A DNA stretch of 64,000 bases. It comes from Hyphomonas sp. Mor2 (GTDB taxonomy: Bacteria > Pseudomonadota > Alphaproteobacteria > Caulobacterales > Hyphomonadaceae). The first letter of the stretch is position 1. The number at the start of each line of letters is the position of its first letter. The notes under the pieces are model-generated. The model was not told the origin of the DNA, did not search any database, and saw only the letters and a program-made list of their open reading frames with translations. This document shows positions 37,674 to 46,712 of this stretch, one piece after another. A program made the translations under genes and the position numbers. The stretch covers positions 1,426,001-1,490,000 of the forward strand of contig NZ_CP017718.1 of assembly GCF_001854405.1 (NCBI RefSeq). Reading direction: 5' to 3'.

Positions 37674-38878
37674 AGCTGAATTTCGGCCCTGGTGTTCTAG
37701 TTGCTGCGGCATTCATTGGCCCCGGCACGGTCACCGCCTGTACGCTGGCCGGAGCACATTTCGGATTTGCCCTCATCTGGGCTCTGGTTTTCGCCACCCT
37801 GGCAACCATCATCCTGCAAGACATGGCCGCGCGCCTCGGTGCGGGAGCACAGTTGGGCCTCGGCGAGGCGCTGATGCAGAGCGCACCCGCACCTGCCTTC
37901 AAATGGGCCGCCGGTGGACTCGTCTTCGCCGCGCTTCTGATTGGCAATTGCGCCTATGAGGGCGGCAATCTCAGTGGCGGCGCACTCGGGCTGGACGCGC
38001 TCCTCGATTCAGCATCGCCTGGTCAACAATGGCTCGTCTTCTCACTTGCCCTGATCGCCTGCATTGCGCTGCTACTCGGTCGATACCAGTTGCTTGAAAA
38101 ATTGCTTGTTGGCCTTGTTCTGATCATGAGCGCCGCCTTCATCCTGAGCGTTGTATTTACCCGCCCCGACTTCGCGGCGCTGATCAGTGGGCTGTGGCCG
38201 CGTATCCCGGATGGCGGCACCCTGACCGCCATCGCGCTGATCGGTACAACAATCGTCCCATACAATCTCTTTCTACACGCCGCTGCGACTCGAAAAAAAT
38301 GGCCCGGGGGCGAACAGACAGGAGAGGCCCGTAAGGACTCAGCCGTCTCGATCGGGCTCGGCGGACTGGTCTCCATCTTCATCCTGTCGACCGCAGCAAC
38401 GACCCTGTTCCAGAGCGGGTTGCAGGTCAGCAATGCCGCCGACATGGCCCGCGCAATCGAGCCAGCCTTTGGGGAAGCCGCGCGTTATTTGATTGGTATC
38501 GGCCTGTTCGCCGCGGGCCTCACTTCAGCGATCACAGCGCCCATGGCCACGGCCTTTGCCCTCAGCGAGATCATGGGCGGGGACGAAGATCGAAAGTCCG
38601 CTTTGTTTCGTGGCACAGCGGTGTTCGTCGTGCTGGTCGGCGCGGCGATCAGCCTGTCCGGAATTCGCCCGGTGGAGATGATCCTGATTGCTCAATATGC
38701 CAATGGATTACTGCTGCCCATCATGGCCGCATTCCTGCTCTATGTGATGAACCGCAAGGACCTGCTCGGAGCGCACGCCAACTCGCTCGCAGCCAACCTG
38801 GCAGGCGGCGCCATCGTCTTGATCACCCTGGCGCTGGGCTTGCGCTCTATTCTGCGCGCGGCGGGAGTGATGGCATGA
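37670..38878 (+). CDS. Nramp-related transporter lacking metal-binding motifs
   Basis: The 402-residue protein has about 11 membrane helices of the Nramp/LeuT fold. In TM1 the metal motif DPGN reads GPGT (residues 17-20) and in TM6 the MPH motif reads VPY (in TTIVPYNLFLHA), so the aspartate, asparagine, methionine and histidine ligands are all missing. It lies between a DUF2891 lipoprotein and pxpABC, overlapping both neighbours by ATGA. An equivalent gene (ycsG) accompanies pxp genes in Bacillus. Transport of 5-oxoproline or a related organic acid is inferred from context. Confidence 0.8.
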   Translation: MKLNFGPGVLVAAAFIGPGTVTACTLAGAHFGFALIWALVFATLATIILQDMAARLGAGAQLGLGEALMQSAPAPAFKWAAGGLVFAALLIGNCAYEGGNLSGGALGLDALLDSASPGQQWLVFSLALIACIALLLGRYQLLEKLLVGLVLIMSAAFILSVVFTRPDFAALISGLWPRIPDGGTLTAIALIGTTIVPYNLFLHAAATRKKWPGGEQTGEARKDSAVSIGLGGLVSIFILSTAATTLFQSGLQVSNAADMARAIEPAFGEAARYLIGIGLFAAGLTSAITAPMATAFALSEIMGGDEDRKSALFRGTAVFVVLVGAAISLSGIRPVEMILIAQYANGLLLPIMAAFLLYVMNRKDLLGAHANSLAANLAGGAIVLITLALGLRSILRAAGVMA

Positions 38879-39621
38879 ACGGAACAATCGACCTCAACGC
38901 AGATCTCGGCGAAGGCTGCGCCTTCGATGCAGAGCTGATGTCCGTGGTGACCAGCTGCAATATTGCCTGCGGTGGCCATGCGGGCGATGCGGAGACGATG
39001 AGGACGGCTTTAGCACTCGCCAAGCAAAATCAAGTCGTTGCCGGCGCTCATCCCTCGTTTCCGGACCGTGAAAATTTTGGCCGAACGCGATCGGATCTGT
39101 CCGGACCAGCCCTCGAAGCGGCGCTTTCGGAGCAGGTGCGTGCCTTGAAAACGCTGGCCGAGGAAATCGAGTTTCCACTCGCTCATCTCAAACCGCATGG
39201 GGCGCTGTACAATATGGCAGCGACCGATGCCGGGCTGGCAGCCAGCATTTGCAAGGTCCTGCAATCAATCCTTCCTCGGGCGCGTCTGGTCGGTCCACCC
39301 GAGTCCGCGTTACAGGCGCAGGCAGAGGCCCGCGGCATCGCGTTCACCGCTGAGGGTTTTGCGGACCGCGCCTATCAGAAAGACCGCCAGCTGCGGGATC
39401 GCAAACTGGAGGGCGCGGTGCTCCATGATGCCGATGAGCAAGTGGCGCAGGCCACGGACATTGCCTTGAACCAGCGCGTGCGCACGCATGACGGTGAAGT
39501 GATTTCTTTGCCTGTGCAGACGATTTGCGTGCATGGCGACACGCCGGGGGCCTTCGCCGCGGCCAAGGCGATCCGGACCGCGATGGAATCACATGAGATC
39601 AAGCTATGTCCGCCCGACTAA
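38875..39621 (+). CDS. pxpA: 5-oxoprolinase subunit PxpA
   Basis: Together with PxpB and PxpC, this LamB/YcsF-family protein cleaves 5-oxoproline to glutamate with ATP. The 248-residue protein has the family N-terminus IDLNADLGEGC, CNIACGGHAGD (about 24-34), VVAGAHPSFPDR and HLKPHGALYN. It overlaps the transporter stop by ATGA, and pxpB starts inside its last five codons. Confidence 0.93.
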   Translation: MNGTIDLNADLGEGCAFDAELMSVVTSCNIACGGHAGDAETMRTALALAKQNQVVAGAHPSFPDRENFGRTRSDLSGPALEAALSEQVRALKTLAEEIEFPLAHLKPHGALYNMAATDAGLAASICKVLQSILPRARLVGPPESALQAQAEARGIAFTAEGFADRAYQKDRQLRDRKLEGAVLHDADEQVAQATDIALNQRVRTHDGEVISLPVQTICVHGDTPGAFAAAKAIRTAMESHEIKLCPPD

Positions 39622-40226
39622 ACCCGGTTCGCATCGCGGATGATGTGTTTGAGTTTCAAGTGGACACGCCAGCGGACGCACAGGCGCTGGCAACGCACCT
39701 GCGCGCTTCGTTGGAGGCGGAAGATATCGTGGCTGGTCTCGACCGAGTTGCGGTGCGTTTCGATCCCCGAAACTTGGTAGAAATCGAAACACGACTACGA
39801 GACACCAAACAACCAGAGACCGCACGACAAACGGATGCTCCATTGGTCGAGATCGGCATTCAATATGGCGGCGAGTATGGCCCCGATCTCGCCTCCGTTT
39901 GTGACGCGCTGGATCTCACGGAAGACGCCTTCATCGCCGCGCACACCGCACCTGTTCACACCGTGGAAATGATCGGGTTCACACCGGGCTTTTCGTACAT
40001 TTCTGGGCTCCCTGCAGGTTTCAGCGTTCCGCGATTGGCGCGCCCTCGACCACGAGTCCCTGACGGATCTGTCGGCATCAGCGCCGCGTTTACCGGCATC
40101 TATGCGCTGAACGGTCCTGGCGGGTGGCCGCTAATCGGGCGCACCCATGCGCAGCTGTTTCGCGCGAACGACCCGGCGCCATTTCTTCTCACGCCGGGAC
40201 AAAGCGTCCAGTTCAGAGCGCTATAG
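39606..40226 (+). CDS. pxpB: 5-oxoprolinase subunit PxpB (KipI-like)
   Basis: The 206-residue protein of the KipI/AHS1 family has the cyclophilin-like core with VEMIGFTPGFSYI, LARPRPRVPDGSVGI and TGIYALNGPGGWPLIGRT. In 5-oxoprolinase PxpB acts with PxpC in phosphorylating the substrate. It overlaps pxpA by 16 bases and pxpC starts directly after its stop. The Bacillus homologue also inhibits the KinA kinase, but that role is unlikely here. Confidence 0.92.
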   Translation: MSARLNPVRIADDVFEFQVDTPADAQALATHLRASLEAEDIVAGLDRVAVRFDPRNLVEIETRLRDTKQPETARQTDAPLVEIGIQYGGEYGPDLASVCDALDLTEDAFIAAHTAPVHTVEMIGFTPGFSYISGLPAGFSVPRLARPRPRVPDGSVGISAAFTGIYALNGPGGWPLIGRTHAQLFRANDPAPFLLTPGQSVQFRAL

Positions 40227-41156
40227 ATGTTGCAGATCACCAAACCCGGTCTTCAAACCACGCTGCAAGGCGCGCCGCGCCTGGGCTATCGCCATTTTGG
40301 CCTGCCTTATTCAGGGCCTGCCGATTCACTGTCCCACGCCCTGGCTAACCGGCTGGTCGGCAATGCGCTGACCAAAACGGCGCTTGAAATCACCTATGGC
40401 GGCTTTGAAGCGGAGGTGCTGGACGCTTGTACCCTCGCGGTAACGGGCGCTCATGACGAGATCAGACTCTCCGGTGAGACCGTACCGGCGCATACGAGCC
40501 TGCACCTGAAAACGGGAGACCAGATCTCGATTACGCCGCCACGAGCCGGGATGCGCACCTATCTCGCGATCCATTCTGGTTTCAGAGCGGACGAAGCCTT
40601 TGGCTCGCCTTCGACCTATTTGCCAGCGGAGATCGGAGGCTTGAACGGTCGTGCGCTGCAAGCGGGCGATGAACTGACGCCCATCGGAACCGCCACGTTT
40701 GAGGAAACCCGCGAGACTCCGCTGACACATCGCCCTGTGTTCTCAAGCGCTGTCGCGCTGCGCGCCTGTCCCTCAGCGGAGACCGAAACGCTCGGCCTGA
40801 AGGATCGCCACACACTGTTCGAAGAGACCTTCATCGCCGGTCGTCAGGCCACGCGCATGGGGGTCAGCCTGACCGGGCATGCCTTGACGCCCAAAAGCGA
40901 TGGAAAAATGAAGAGCGCCCCGGTCTTCCCGGGCACCATTCAATGCCCCCCGTCTGGAGAACCTGTGGTTCTGCTTTGCGACGCACAGACGACCGGCGGG
41001 TACCCGCGCATTGCCAGCATAGCGCGGTGTGATCGTCATTTGCTGGGTCAGATCCGACCCGGCGACCATGTGCAACTGCTTGAACGCTCACCCGACGCGG
41101 CCTTGCAGGACCTTGCTGAAAAACAAGAGCTCCTGGACGCCTGGTTGAGCGATTAG
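40227..41156 (+). CDS. pxpC: 5-oxoprolinase subunit PxpC (KipA-like)
   Basis: The 309-residue protein of the KipA/AHS2 family begins LQITKPGLQTTLQGAPRLGY and has RTYLAIHSGF, TYLPAEIGGLNGRAL, GVSLTGHAL and CDAQTTGGYPRIA in family order. It completes the pxpABC set. The ATG follows the pxpB stop with no gap. The stop shares four bases with convergent lpdA. Confidence 0.92.
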   Translation: MLQITKPGLQTTLQGAPRLGYRHFGLPYSGPADSLSHALANRLVGNALTKTALEITYGGFEAEVLDACTLAVTGAHDEIRLSGETVPAHTSLHLKTGDQISITPPRAGMRTYLAIHSGFRADEAFGSPSTYLPAEIGGLNGRALQAGDELTPIGTATFEETRETPLTHRPVFSSAVALRACPSAETETLGLKDRHTLFEETFIAGRQATRMGVSLTGHALTPKSDGKMKSAPVFPGTIQCPPSGEPVVLLCDAQTTGGYPRIASIARCDRHLLGQIRPGDHVQLLERSPDAALQDLAEKQELLDAWLSD

Positions 41157-42565
41157 ATGTGCATTGCCCGGCCTTCAGAGGCCAGCACCGCTTCGTGCAT
41201 CATTTCCGACAGGGTTGGATGTGGGAAGATAGTGTGCATCAGATCTTCTTCCGTCAGTTCCCCTTCGCGCGCGATGACATAACCCTGGATCAGCTCCGTC
41301 ACTTCTGCGCCAACCATATGCGCCCCCAGCAGTTCGCCTGTCTCGGCGTCGAAGATGGTCTTGACCAGACCTTCCGGCTCGCCGAGCGCGATCGCCTTGC
41401 CATTGCCGATGAAGGGGAACTTTCCGACATTCAGTTTCTTGCCGGTCTTTTTCGCTTCGTCTTCGGTCAGGCCGACACTCGCGACTTGCGGGTGGGAATA
41501 GGTGCAGCCCGGAACGTTCCAGTTGTCGAACGGATGAGCGTCATTGATGGCACCTGCGATCTTCTCGACACAGATGACGCCTTCATGGCTCGCCTTGTGC
41601 GCCAACCAAGGGCCTCCGGTCAGATCCCCGATCGCGTAGAGGCCTTTCACACCCGTGCGACCAAAACCGTCTACGACGACATGCGTGCGGTCGAGTTTGA
41701 CCCCGAGCTCTTCCAGACCGAGCCCTTCTGAATTGGCGACAATTCCAATCGCCAGAATTGCGCGGTCGACCTCGATCTTCTCGGTCTTGCCACCGACAGA
41801 GACGTCCGCCGTCACAGAGTCCTTGCCTTTCTTGAGGCCTTTGACCTGCGCCGCGGTCTTGATCGTCATGCCTTGTTTCTCGAAGGATTTGTGGGCGAAA
41901 GCCGCAATTTCCTTGTCCTCGGCAGGCAGGATGCGATCGACAGCCTCGACGACGGTCACGTCGGAGCCAAGCTCATTATAGAAGCTTGCAAATTCAATCC
42001 CGATGGCGCCGGAGCCGATGACCAATAAGCGCTTTGGTGTCACGTCGGGCACCATGGCTTCACGATAGGTCCAGACCAGTTTGCCGTCCGGCTCCAGCCC
42101 GGCTCGCGGGATCGCGCGGGCACGAGCGCCAGTGGCAAGCAGGACGTGCTTGGCCTTGTACGTCGTGTCCTTGCCCTTGGCGTCCTTGACGATCACGTTC
42201 GGGGCCTCACCGCCTTTTTCCAGGCGGGCATCGCCCTCGATCACTGTGATCTTGTTCTTCTTCATCAGGTGCTTCACGCCGCCGGACAGCTGCGCCGCCA
42301 CGCCGCGAGAGCGTTTGACCACGCCCTCAAGATCAAAGTCCGCCTTGTCGACTTTCAAGCCGTACGCCGACGCCGTCTTGGCCAGGTGCAACACTTCGGC
42401 GGAACGAAGCAGCGCCTTGGTCGGGATACAGCCCCAGTTGAGACAAATTCCGCCCAGGCTTTCCCGCTCAACGATAGCGGTTTTCATGCCGAGCTGGCTG
42501 GCGCGAATGGCGGCTACGTACCCACCGGGGCCCGAGCCGATTACGATCAGGTCAAAGTCTGCCAT
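41153..42565 (-). CDS. lpdA: Dihydrolipoyl dehydrogenase (E3)
   Basis: E3 reoxidises dihydrolipoyl groups and passes electrons to NAD through FAD. The 470-residue protein has the FAD motif GSGPGGY (10-16), the redox disulfide GGICLNWGC (C41 and C46), an NAD motif GSGAIGIE and the C-terminal HPTLSE with the catalytic His. The ATG at 42565 has GGAGG five bases upstream and was preferred to a TTG four codons earlier. It is the last gene of the pdhA-pdhB-pdhC-lpdA operon. Confidence 0.95.
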   Translation of the reverse strand: MADFDLIVIGSGPGGYVAAIRASQLGMKTAIVERESLGGICLNWGCIPTKALLRSAEVLHLAKTASAYGLKVDKADFDLEGVVKRSRGVAAQLSGGVKHLMKKNKITVIEGDARLEKGGEAPNVIVKDAKGKDTTYKAKHVLLATGARARAIPRAGLEPDGKLVWTYREAMVPDVTPKRLLVIGSGAIGIEFASFYNELGSDVTVVEAVDRILPAEDKEIAAFAHKSFEKQGMTIKTAAQVKGLKKGKDSVTADVSVGGKTEKIEVDRAILAIGIVANSEGLGLEELGVKLDRTHVVVDGFGRTGVKGLYAIGDLTGGPWLAHKASHEGVICVEKIAGAINDAHPFDNWNVPGCTYSHPQVASVGLTEDEAKKTGKKLNVGKFPFIGNGKAIALGEPEGLVKTIFDAETGELLGAHMVGAEVTELIQGYVIAREGELTEEDLMHTIFPHPTLSEMMHEAVLASEGRAMHI

Positions 42566-42580
42566 TGCGGCCTCCAAATT

Positions 42581-43891
42581 CTAAAGCAGCATGCTCTCAG
42601 GGATTTCGACATAGCGTTTGAACGCTTGTAGCCAGCGCGCACCTTCGGCCCCGCCGATGACACGGTGATCGCACGTCAGCGTGACCGTCATGATGGTCGC
42701 GGCTTTGACCGATCCATCATCGCCGATCACAGCGCGTTTCTCACCCGCACCGACCGACATGATCATGCCTTCGGGCGGATTGATGATGGACGCGAATGAC
42801 TTGATGCCAAACATGCCGAGGTTCGAGATCGAGAATGTCCCGCCCATATATTCCTGCGGCTTCAGTTTGCGCTCGCGGGCGCGGCTGGCCAGGTCTTTCA
42901 TCTCGGCAGAGATGTCAGCCAGGCCTTTCTTTTCCGCATCGCGAATGACCGGCGTGATCAGACCGCCATCGATTGCGACCGCGACGGAGATATGCGCGCC
43001 GTGATGATAGGCGATGCCATTATCACTATAGCTTGCATTGCAGTCCGGCTCCGCCATCAGCGCCATGGCTGAGGCCTTGATGAGCATGTCATTGACGGAG
43101 ACTTTCACGCCTTCCGGCGCGGCGTCATTGATGCCCTTGCGGGCCGCCAGCAATTTATCCAGCGCAATATCCACATTCAGCGGGAAGTGCGGGATCTGCA
43201 TGAAGCTTTGCGTCAGGCGACGGGCGACCGTCTTGCGCATGCCATCAAGCGGCTCCAGACGGTAGCTGTCCGGCGCATAGACTCGGTCATCGAGAATTTG
43301 CGGCAGGATGAGGCCATCTGGAGAGGCCGGTGCGCCGCCACCTGCAGGCGCTGAGACGCCCGGCTGAGCGTTCTCGACATCCTTCTTGACGATACGGCCA
43401 TGCGGGCCGGAGCCCTTGCCTTTCAGGGCCGTCAGATCGATGCCTTTGAGCGCCGCGATCCGTCGAGCCAGCGGGCTCGCCTTGATGCGGTCATCGCCAG
43501 AGCCAAGAGCAGGCATCTGGACCGGGGTGGAGGCGACTTGTTTATCCGGTGCGGGTGCGGCCTCTGCCTTAGGAGCATCTTCCGCCGCAGCGCTTGCGGC
43601 AGGCGCCGGCGCGTCGGCAGGCGCTGCGGAGACGGAGGAGGCATCCTCGCCATCTTCCGCCAACACCGCGATCACAGCATTGACTTTGACGCCTTCTGTT
43701 CCGGCCTCGACCAGGATCTGGGCGACGGTGCCTTCATCGACCGCTTCGACTTCCATCGTCGCCTTGTCGGTCTCGATCTCGGCGATGACATCGCCAGCTT
43801 CAACCGTGTCGCCAGGCTTCACGTTCCACTTGGCAAGCGTGCCCTCTTCCATGGTCGGGCTCAGGGCGGGCATGGTGATATTGATGGCCAT
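42581..43891 (-). CDS. pdhC: Pyruvate dehydrogenase E2, dihydrolipoyl acetyltransferase
   Basis: E2 moves the acetyl group from lipoate to CoA and forms the complex core. The 436-residue protein has one lipoyl domain (about 1-77, lipoyl-Lys in ETDKATMEV), an Ala/Pro linker, a peripheral-subunit-binding domain (about 137-170, [16 protein letters not shown]) and the catalytic domain. The active-site motif, usually DHRxxDG, reads DHRVIGG: the histidine is kept but the aspartate is glycine. This may be a lineage feature. Confidence 0.95.
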   Translation of the reverse strand: MAINITMPALSPTMEEGTLAKWNVKPGDTVEAGDVIAEIETDKATMEVEAVDEGTVAQILVEAGTEGVKVNAVIAVLAEDGEDASSVSAAPADAPAPAASAAAEDAPKAEAAPAPDKQVASTPVQMPALGSGDDRIKASPLARRIAALKGIDLTALKGKGSGPHGRIVKKDVENAQPGVSAPAGGGAPASPDGLILPQILDDRVYAPDSYRLEPLDGMRKTVARRLTQSFMQIPHFPLNVDIALDKLLAARKGINDAAPEGVKVSVNDMLIKASAMALMAEPDCNASYSDNGIAYHHGAHISVAVAIDGGLITPVIRDAEKKGLADISAEMKDLASRARERKLKPQEYMGGTFSISNLGMFGIKSFASIINPPEGMIMSVGAGEKRAVIGDDGSVKAATIMTVTLTCDHRVIGGAEGARWLQAFKRYVEIPESMLL

Positions 43892-43893
43892 TC

Positions 43894-45270
43894 TTACATC
43901 CCCTCACAGACAGCTTTGGCAGCGGCGACAATGTCATCTGCATTCGGCAAGCTGAGGTCTTCGAGATTACCCGCATAAGGCAGCGGAACGTCTTTCTGCG
44001 TCACACGCGCCGGCGGCGCGTCGAGATAGTCGAAGGCCTGCTCGGTCACGCCAGCCGCGATTTCGCCGCCAACGCCCATATGCTTCCAGCCTTCTTCAGC
44101 CGTGACCAGGCGATTGGTTTTCTTCACGCTCTGCACAATCGTATCCATGTCGAGTGGGCGGATGGAGCGCAGATCGATGACCTCAGCAGAGATCCCCTCA
44201 GCGGCGAGTTTCTCGGCCGCATCCATGGCAAAGCCAGTACAGCGCGAATAGCCGACCAAGGTCACATCCGTCCCCTCGCGGATCACCGCGGCTTTGCCGA
44301 TGGGCAAGGTATAATCTTCCAGATCCGGCACGTCATATTCGATGCCGTAAAGCAGCTCGTGCTCGAGGAAGACCACCGGGTTCGGATCGCGAATGGCTGA
44401 TTTGAGCAGCGCCTTGGCAGATGCGGCATCCCATGGCGCCACGACTTTCAGTCCCGGCACGTGGCCATACCACGATGCATAATCCTGCGAGTGCTGCGCC
44501 CCAACACGCGAGGCGGCGGCGTTCGGACCGCGGAACACGATCGGGCAGCCCATCTGGCCACCAGACATGTAAAGCGTCTTGGCGGCAGAGTTGATGATCT
44601 GGTCGATTGCCTGCATGGCGAAGTTGAAGGTCATGAACTCGACAATCGGACGCAGGCCGCCAAAGGCAGCCCCCACGCCGAGGCCCGCAAAGCCATGCTC
44701 AGTGATCGGCGTATCGACGACGCGACGCGGACCGAATTCCTGCAACAGTTCACGAGTCACCTTGTAGGCGCCTTGATACTCAGCCACTTCTTCGCCCATG
44801 ACGAAGACAGTCTCGTCCCGGCGCATTTCCTCGGCCATGGCGTCGCGCAGGGCGTCGCGCAGAACCGTCTTGGAATAGGTCGTACCTTCCGGAATATCCG
44901 GATTGGTCAACACCGGCGCCGCCGGGGCGTCGGACGCGGCCTGAGCTTCCAGCACTTCCGGCTCGGCGACAGGCGTCACCTTGTCAACATCGGGCGCCGG
45001 CGCCGCAGAGACGCTGCTGGCATCCTCGCCATCTTCCGTGAGCACGGCGATGACGGCGTTCACTTTGACGCCTTCCGTGCCTTCCGGGATCAGAATCTTG
45101 GCGAGCGTGCCTTCATCGACAGCTTCGACTTCCATCGTCGCTTTGTCAGTTTCGATCTCGGCGATGACGTCGCCGGCTTCGATCTTGTCGCCTTCGCCCT
45201 TCAGCCACTTGGCGAGCGTGCCCTCTTCCATGGTCGGGCTCAGGGCGGGCATGAGAATATCTACGGCCAT
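43894..45270 (-). CDS. pdhB: Pyruvate dehydrogenase E1 beta with N-terminal lipoyl domain
   Basis: With E1 alpha it decarboxylates pyruvate and acetylates lipoate. The 458-residue protein starts with a lipoyl domain (about 1-77, ETDKATMEV) joined by an Ala/Pro-rich linker to the E1 beta domain (from about 128: [19 protein letters not shown], then [18 protein letters not shown] and [13 protein letters not shown]). The extra lipoyl domain is typical of alphaproteobacteria such as Sinorhizobium. Its DNA is highly similar to the lipoyl region of pdhC. Confidence 0.95.
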   Translation of the reverse strand: MAVDILMPALSPTMEEGTLAKWLKGEGDKIEAGDVIAEIETDKATMEVEAVDEGTLAKILIPEGTEGVKVNAVIAVLTEDGEDASSVSAAPAPDVDKVTPVAEPEVLEAQAASDAPAAPVLTNPDIPEGTTYSKTVLRDALRDAMAEEMRRDETVFVMGEEVAEYQGAYKVTRELLQEFGPRRVVDTPITEHGFAGLGVGAAFGGLRPIVEFMTFNFAMQAIDQIINSAAKTLYMSGGQMGCPIVFRGPNAAASRVGAQHSQDYASWYGHVPGLKVVAPWDAASAKALLKSAIRDPNPVVFLEHELLYGIEYDVPDLEDYTLPIGKAAVIREGTDVTLVGYSRCTGFAMDAAEKLAAEGISAEVIDLRSIRPLDMDTIVQSVKKTNRLVTAEEGWKHMGVGGEIAAGVTEQAFDYLDAPPARVTQKDVPLPYAGNLEDLSLPNADDIVAAAKAVCEGM

Positions 45271-45272
45271 TT

Positions 45273-46283
45273 TTACGCCTCCACCGGCAGAAGGACGTCA
45301 GTCCAGAGTTCAGACGGATCAGGTTCCGGGCTCTCGAGAGAGAAGTCCGCAGCCTCTTTGACAATGGCTCGAATTTCCTTGTCGATCGCCTTGAGGTCGT
45401 CTTCGCTGGCAATCTCTTGTGCGATGATCTGATCCTTCAAGCCATCAATCGGGTCATTGTGACTTCGAATATCGTCGACTTCCTCGCGTTTTCGATACTT
45501 GGCCGGATCCGACATGGAGTGACCACGATAGCGATAGGTCTTCATTTCGAGAATGTAGGGTCCCTTGCCTGAGCGCGCATATTTTACCGCACGCTCACCG
45601 GCTTTCTTGACGGCGTAGACATCCATGCCATCGACTTCCTCGCCCTGGATCTCGAAAGAGATGCCGCGCTTGAAGAGCTCGGTTTCGGAGGCATGGCGTT
45701 CCACGCTCGTGCCCATCGCATACATGTTGTTTTCGATCACATAGATAACTGGCAGGTCCCACAGGGAAGCCATGTTGAAAGCCTCATAGACCTGGCCCTG
45801 GTTCGCGGCGCCATCGCCGAAATACGCGAGGGCGACATTATCCTTGCCGAGATATTTGTTTGAGAATGCAAGGCCCGTCCCGATCGGCACCTGCGCGCCA
45901 ACGATACCATGGCCGCCAAAGAAGTTCTTCTCGCGGCTGAACATGTGCATGGAGCCGCCCTTGCCGCGCGAATAGCCGCCGGCACGCCCGGTCAGCTCGG
46001 CCATCACACCGTTGGGATCCATGTCGCATGCAAGCATATGCCCGTGATCTCGATAGCCTGTGATCACCTGGTCACCCTCTTTCAAGCAGGCTTGCATACC
46101 GGTCACGACGGCTTCCTGTCCGATATAGAGGTGACAGAATCCGGCAATCTTGCCCATGCCATACAATTGACCCGCACGCTCTTCAAATCGCCGGATCAAC
46201 AACATGTCTCGATAGAATTTGAGCGCCTCATCCTTTTTCAGTTTAGGCGAGGACCGGCGCTTCGGACTAGCGGCTTTGGCCAT
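45273..46283 (-). CDS. pdhA: Pyruvate dehydrogenase E1 alpha
   Basis: It holds the thiamine diphosphate site. The 336-residue protein has [23 protein letters not shown], the cofactor motif [15 protein letters not shown] and the phosphorylation-loop-like [15 protein letters not shown] near the C-terminus. GGGAG precedes the start. The spacing to pdhB is two bases. ftsB is 66 bases upstream. Confidence 0.96.
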   Translation of the reverse strand: MAKAASPKRRSSPKLKKDEALKFYRDMLLIRRFEERAGQLYGMGKIAGFCHLYIGQEAVVTGMQACLKEGDQVITGYRDHGHMLACDMDPNGVMAELTGRAGGYSRGKGGSMHMFSREKNFFGGHGIVGAQVPIGTGLAFSNKYLGKDNVALAYFGDGAANQGQVYEAFNMASLWDLPVIYVIENNMYAMGTSVERHASETELFKRGISFEIQGEEVDGMDVYAVKKAGERAVKYARSGKGPYILEMKTYRYRGHSMSDPAKYRKREEVDDIRSHNDPIDGLKDQIIAQEIASEDDLKAIDKEIRAIVKEAADFSLESPEPDPSELWTDVLLPVEA

Positions 46284-46349
46284 GACAGCTCCCTGGGTGT
46301 TGCATTTTTTCGACTAATACGCAGAGGATTGACGCAAGGTCGAGTCTTA

Positions 46350-46658
46350 TCACCTATGCATATCTGCATCTTTGACAGCGCGGTCAACCAACACAAGTTC
46401 ACCGGGATACACAAAGCCGAGATCGCGCCGTGCGAGATATTCCACGAGGTCAGGATCAATTTGCCCGGGAGTCAGGCGAGCTATGTCTTTTTGCAGCGCA
46501 GCATTTTCAGCCTCGAGCGCCTCCAGAACGGCGCGCTTTTCCGCAAGTTCGGTTTGCTTATCCGTCCATTTTCCCAGCCCCTGCTCCCCTGCGAAAGCAT
46601 GGTAGGCGAAATAGGCAATGGTGAGGGTCATCGCGCCCGCGGCCCATTTGGAGGTCAT
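46350..46658 (-). CDS. ftsB: Septum formation initiator FtsB/DivIC-like
   Basis: The 102-residue protein has a short cytoplasmic end, one membrane segment (about 7-24) and a leucine-rich coiled coil (about 30-65, EKRAVLEALEAENAALQKDI), followed by DPDLVEYLARRDLGFVYPGE. This is the FtsB layout; in the divisome it links FtsL and FtsQ. Its place between eno and pdhA is conserved in alphaproteobacteria, although here a TIR gene separates it from eno. Confidence 0.88.
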   Translation of the reverse strand: MTSKWAAGAMTLTIAYFAYHAFAGEQGLGKWTDKQTELAEKRAVLEALEAENAALQKDIARLTPGQIDPDLVEYLARRDLGFVYPGELVLVDRAVKDADMHR

Positions 46659-46712
46659 GAAGAGTGTGCTCCTACGCTAAATTGTAGGAAGCATTTTGTG
46701 GTTAAGGTTTCG

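Noticed and set aside
46671..46688. Short stem CCTAC/GTAGG between the TIR gene stop and ftsB
   Set aside because: Five base pairs with an eight-base loop and no T tract; too weak to call a terminator.
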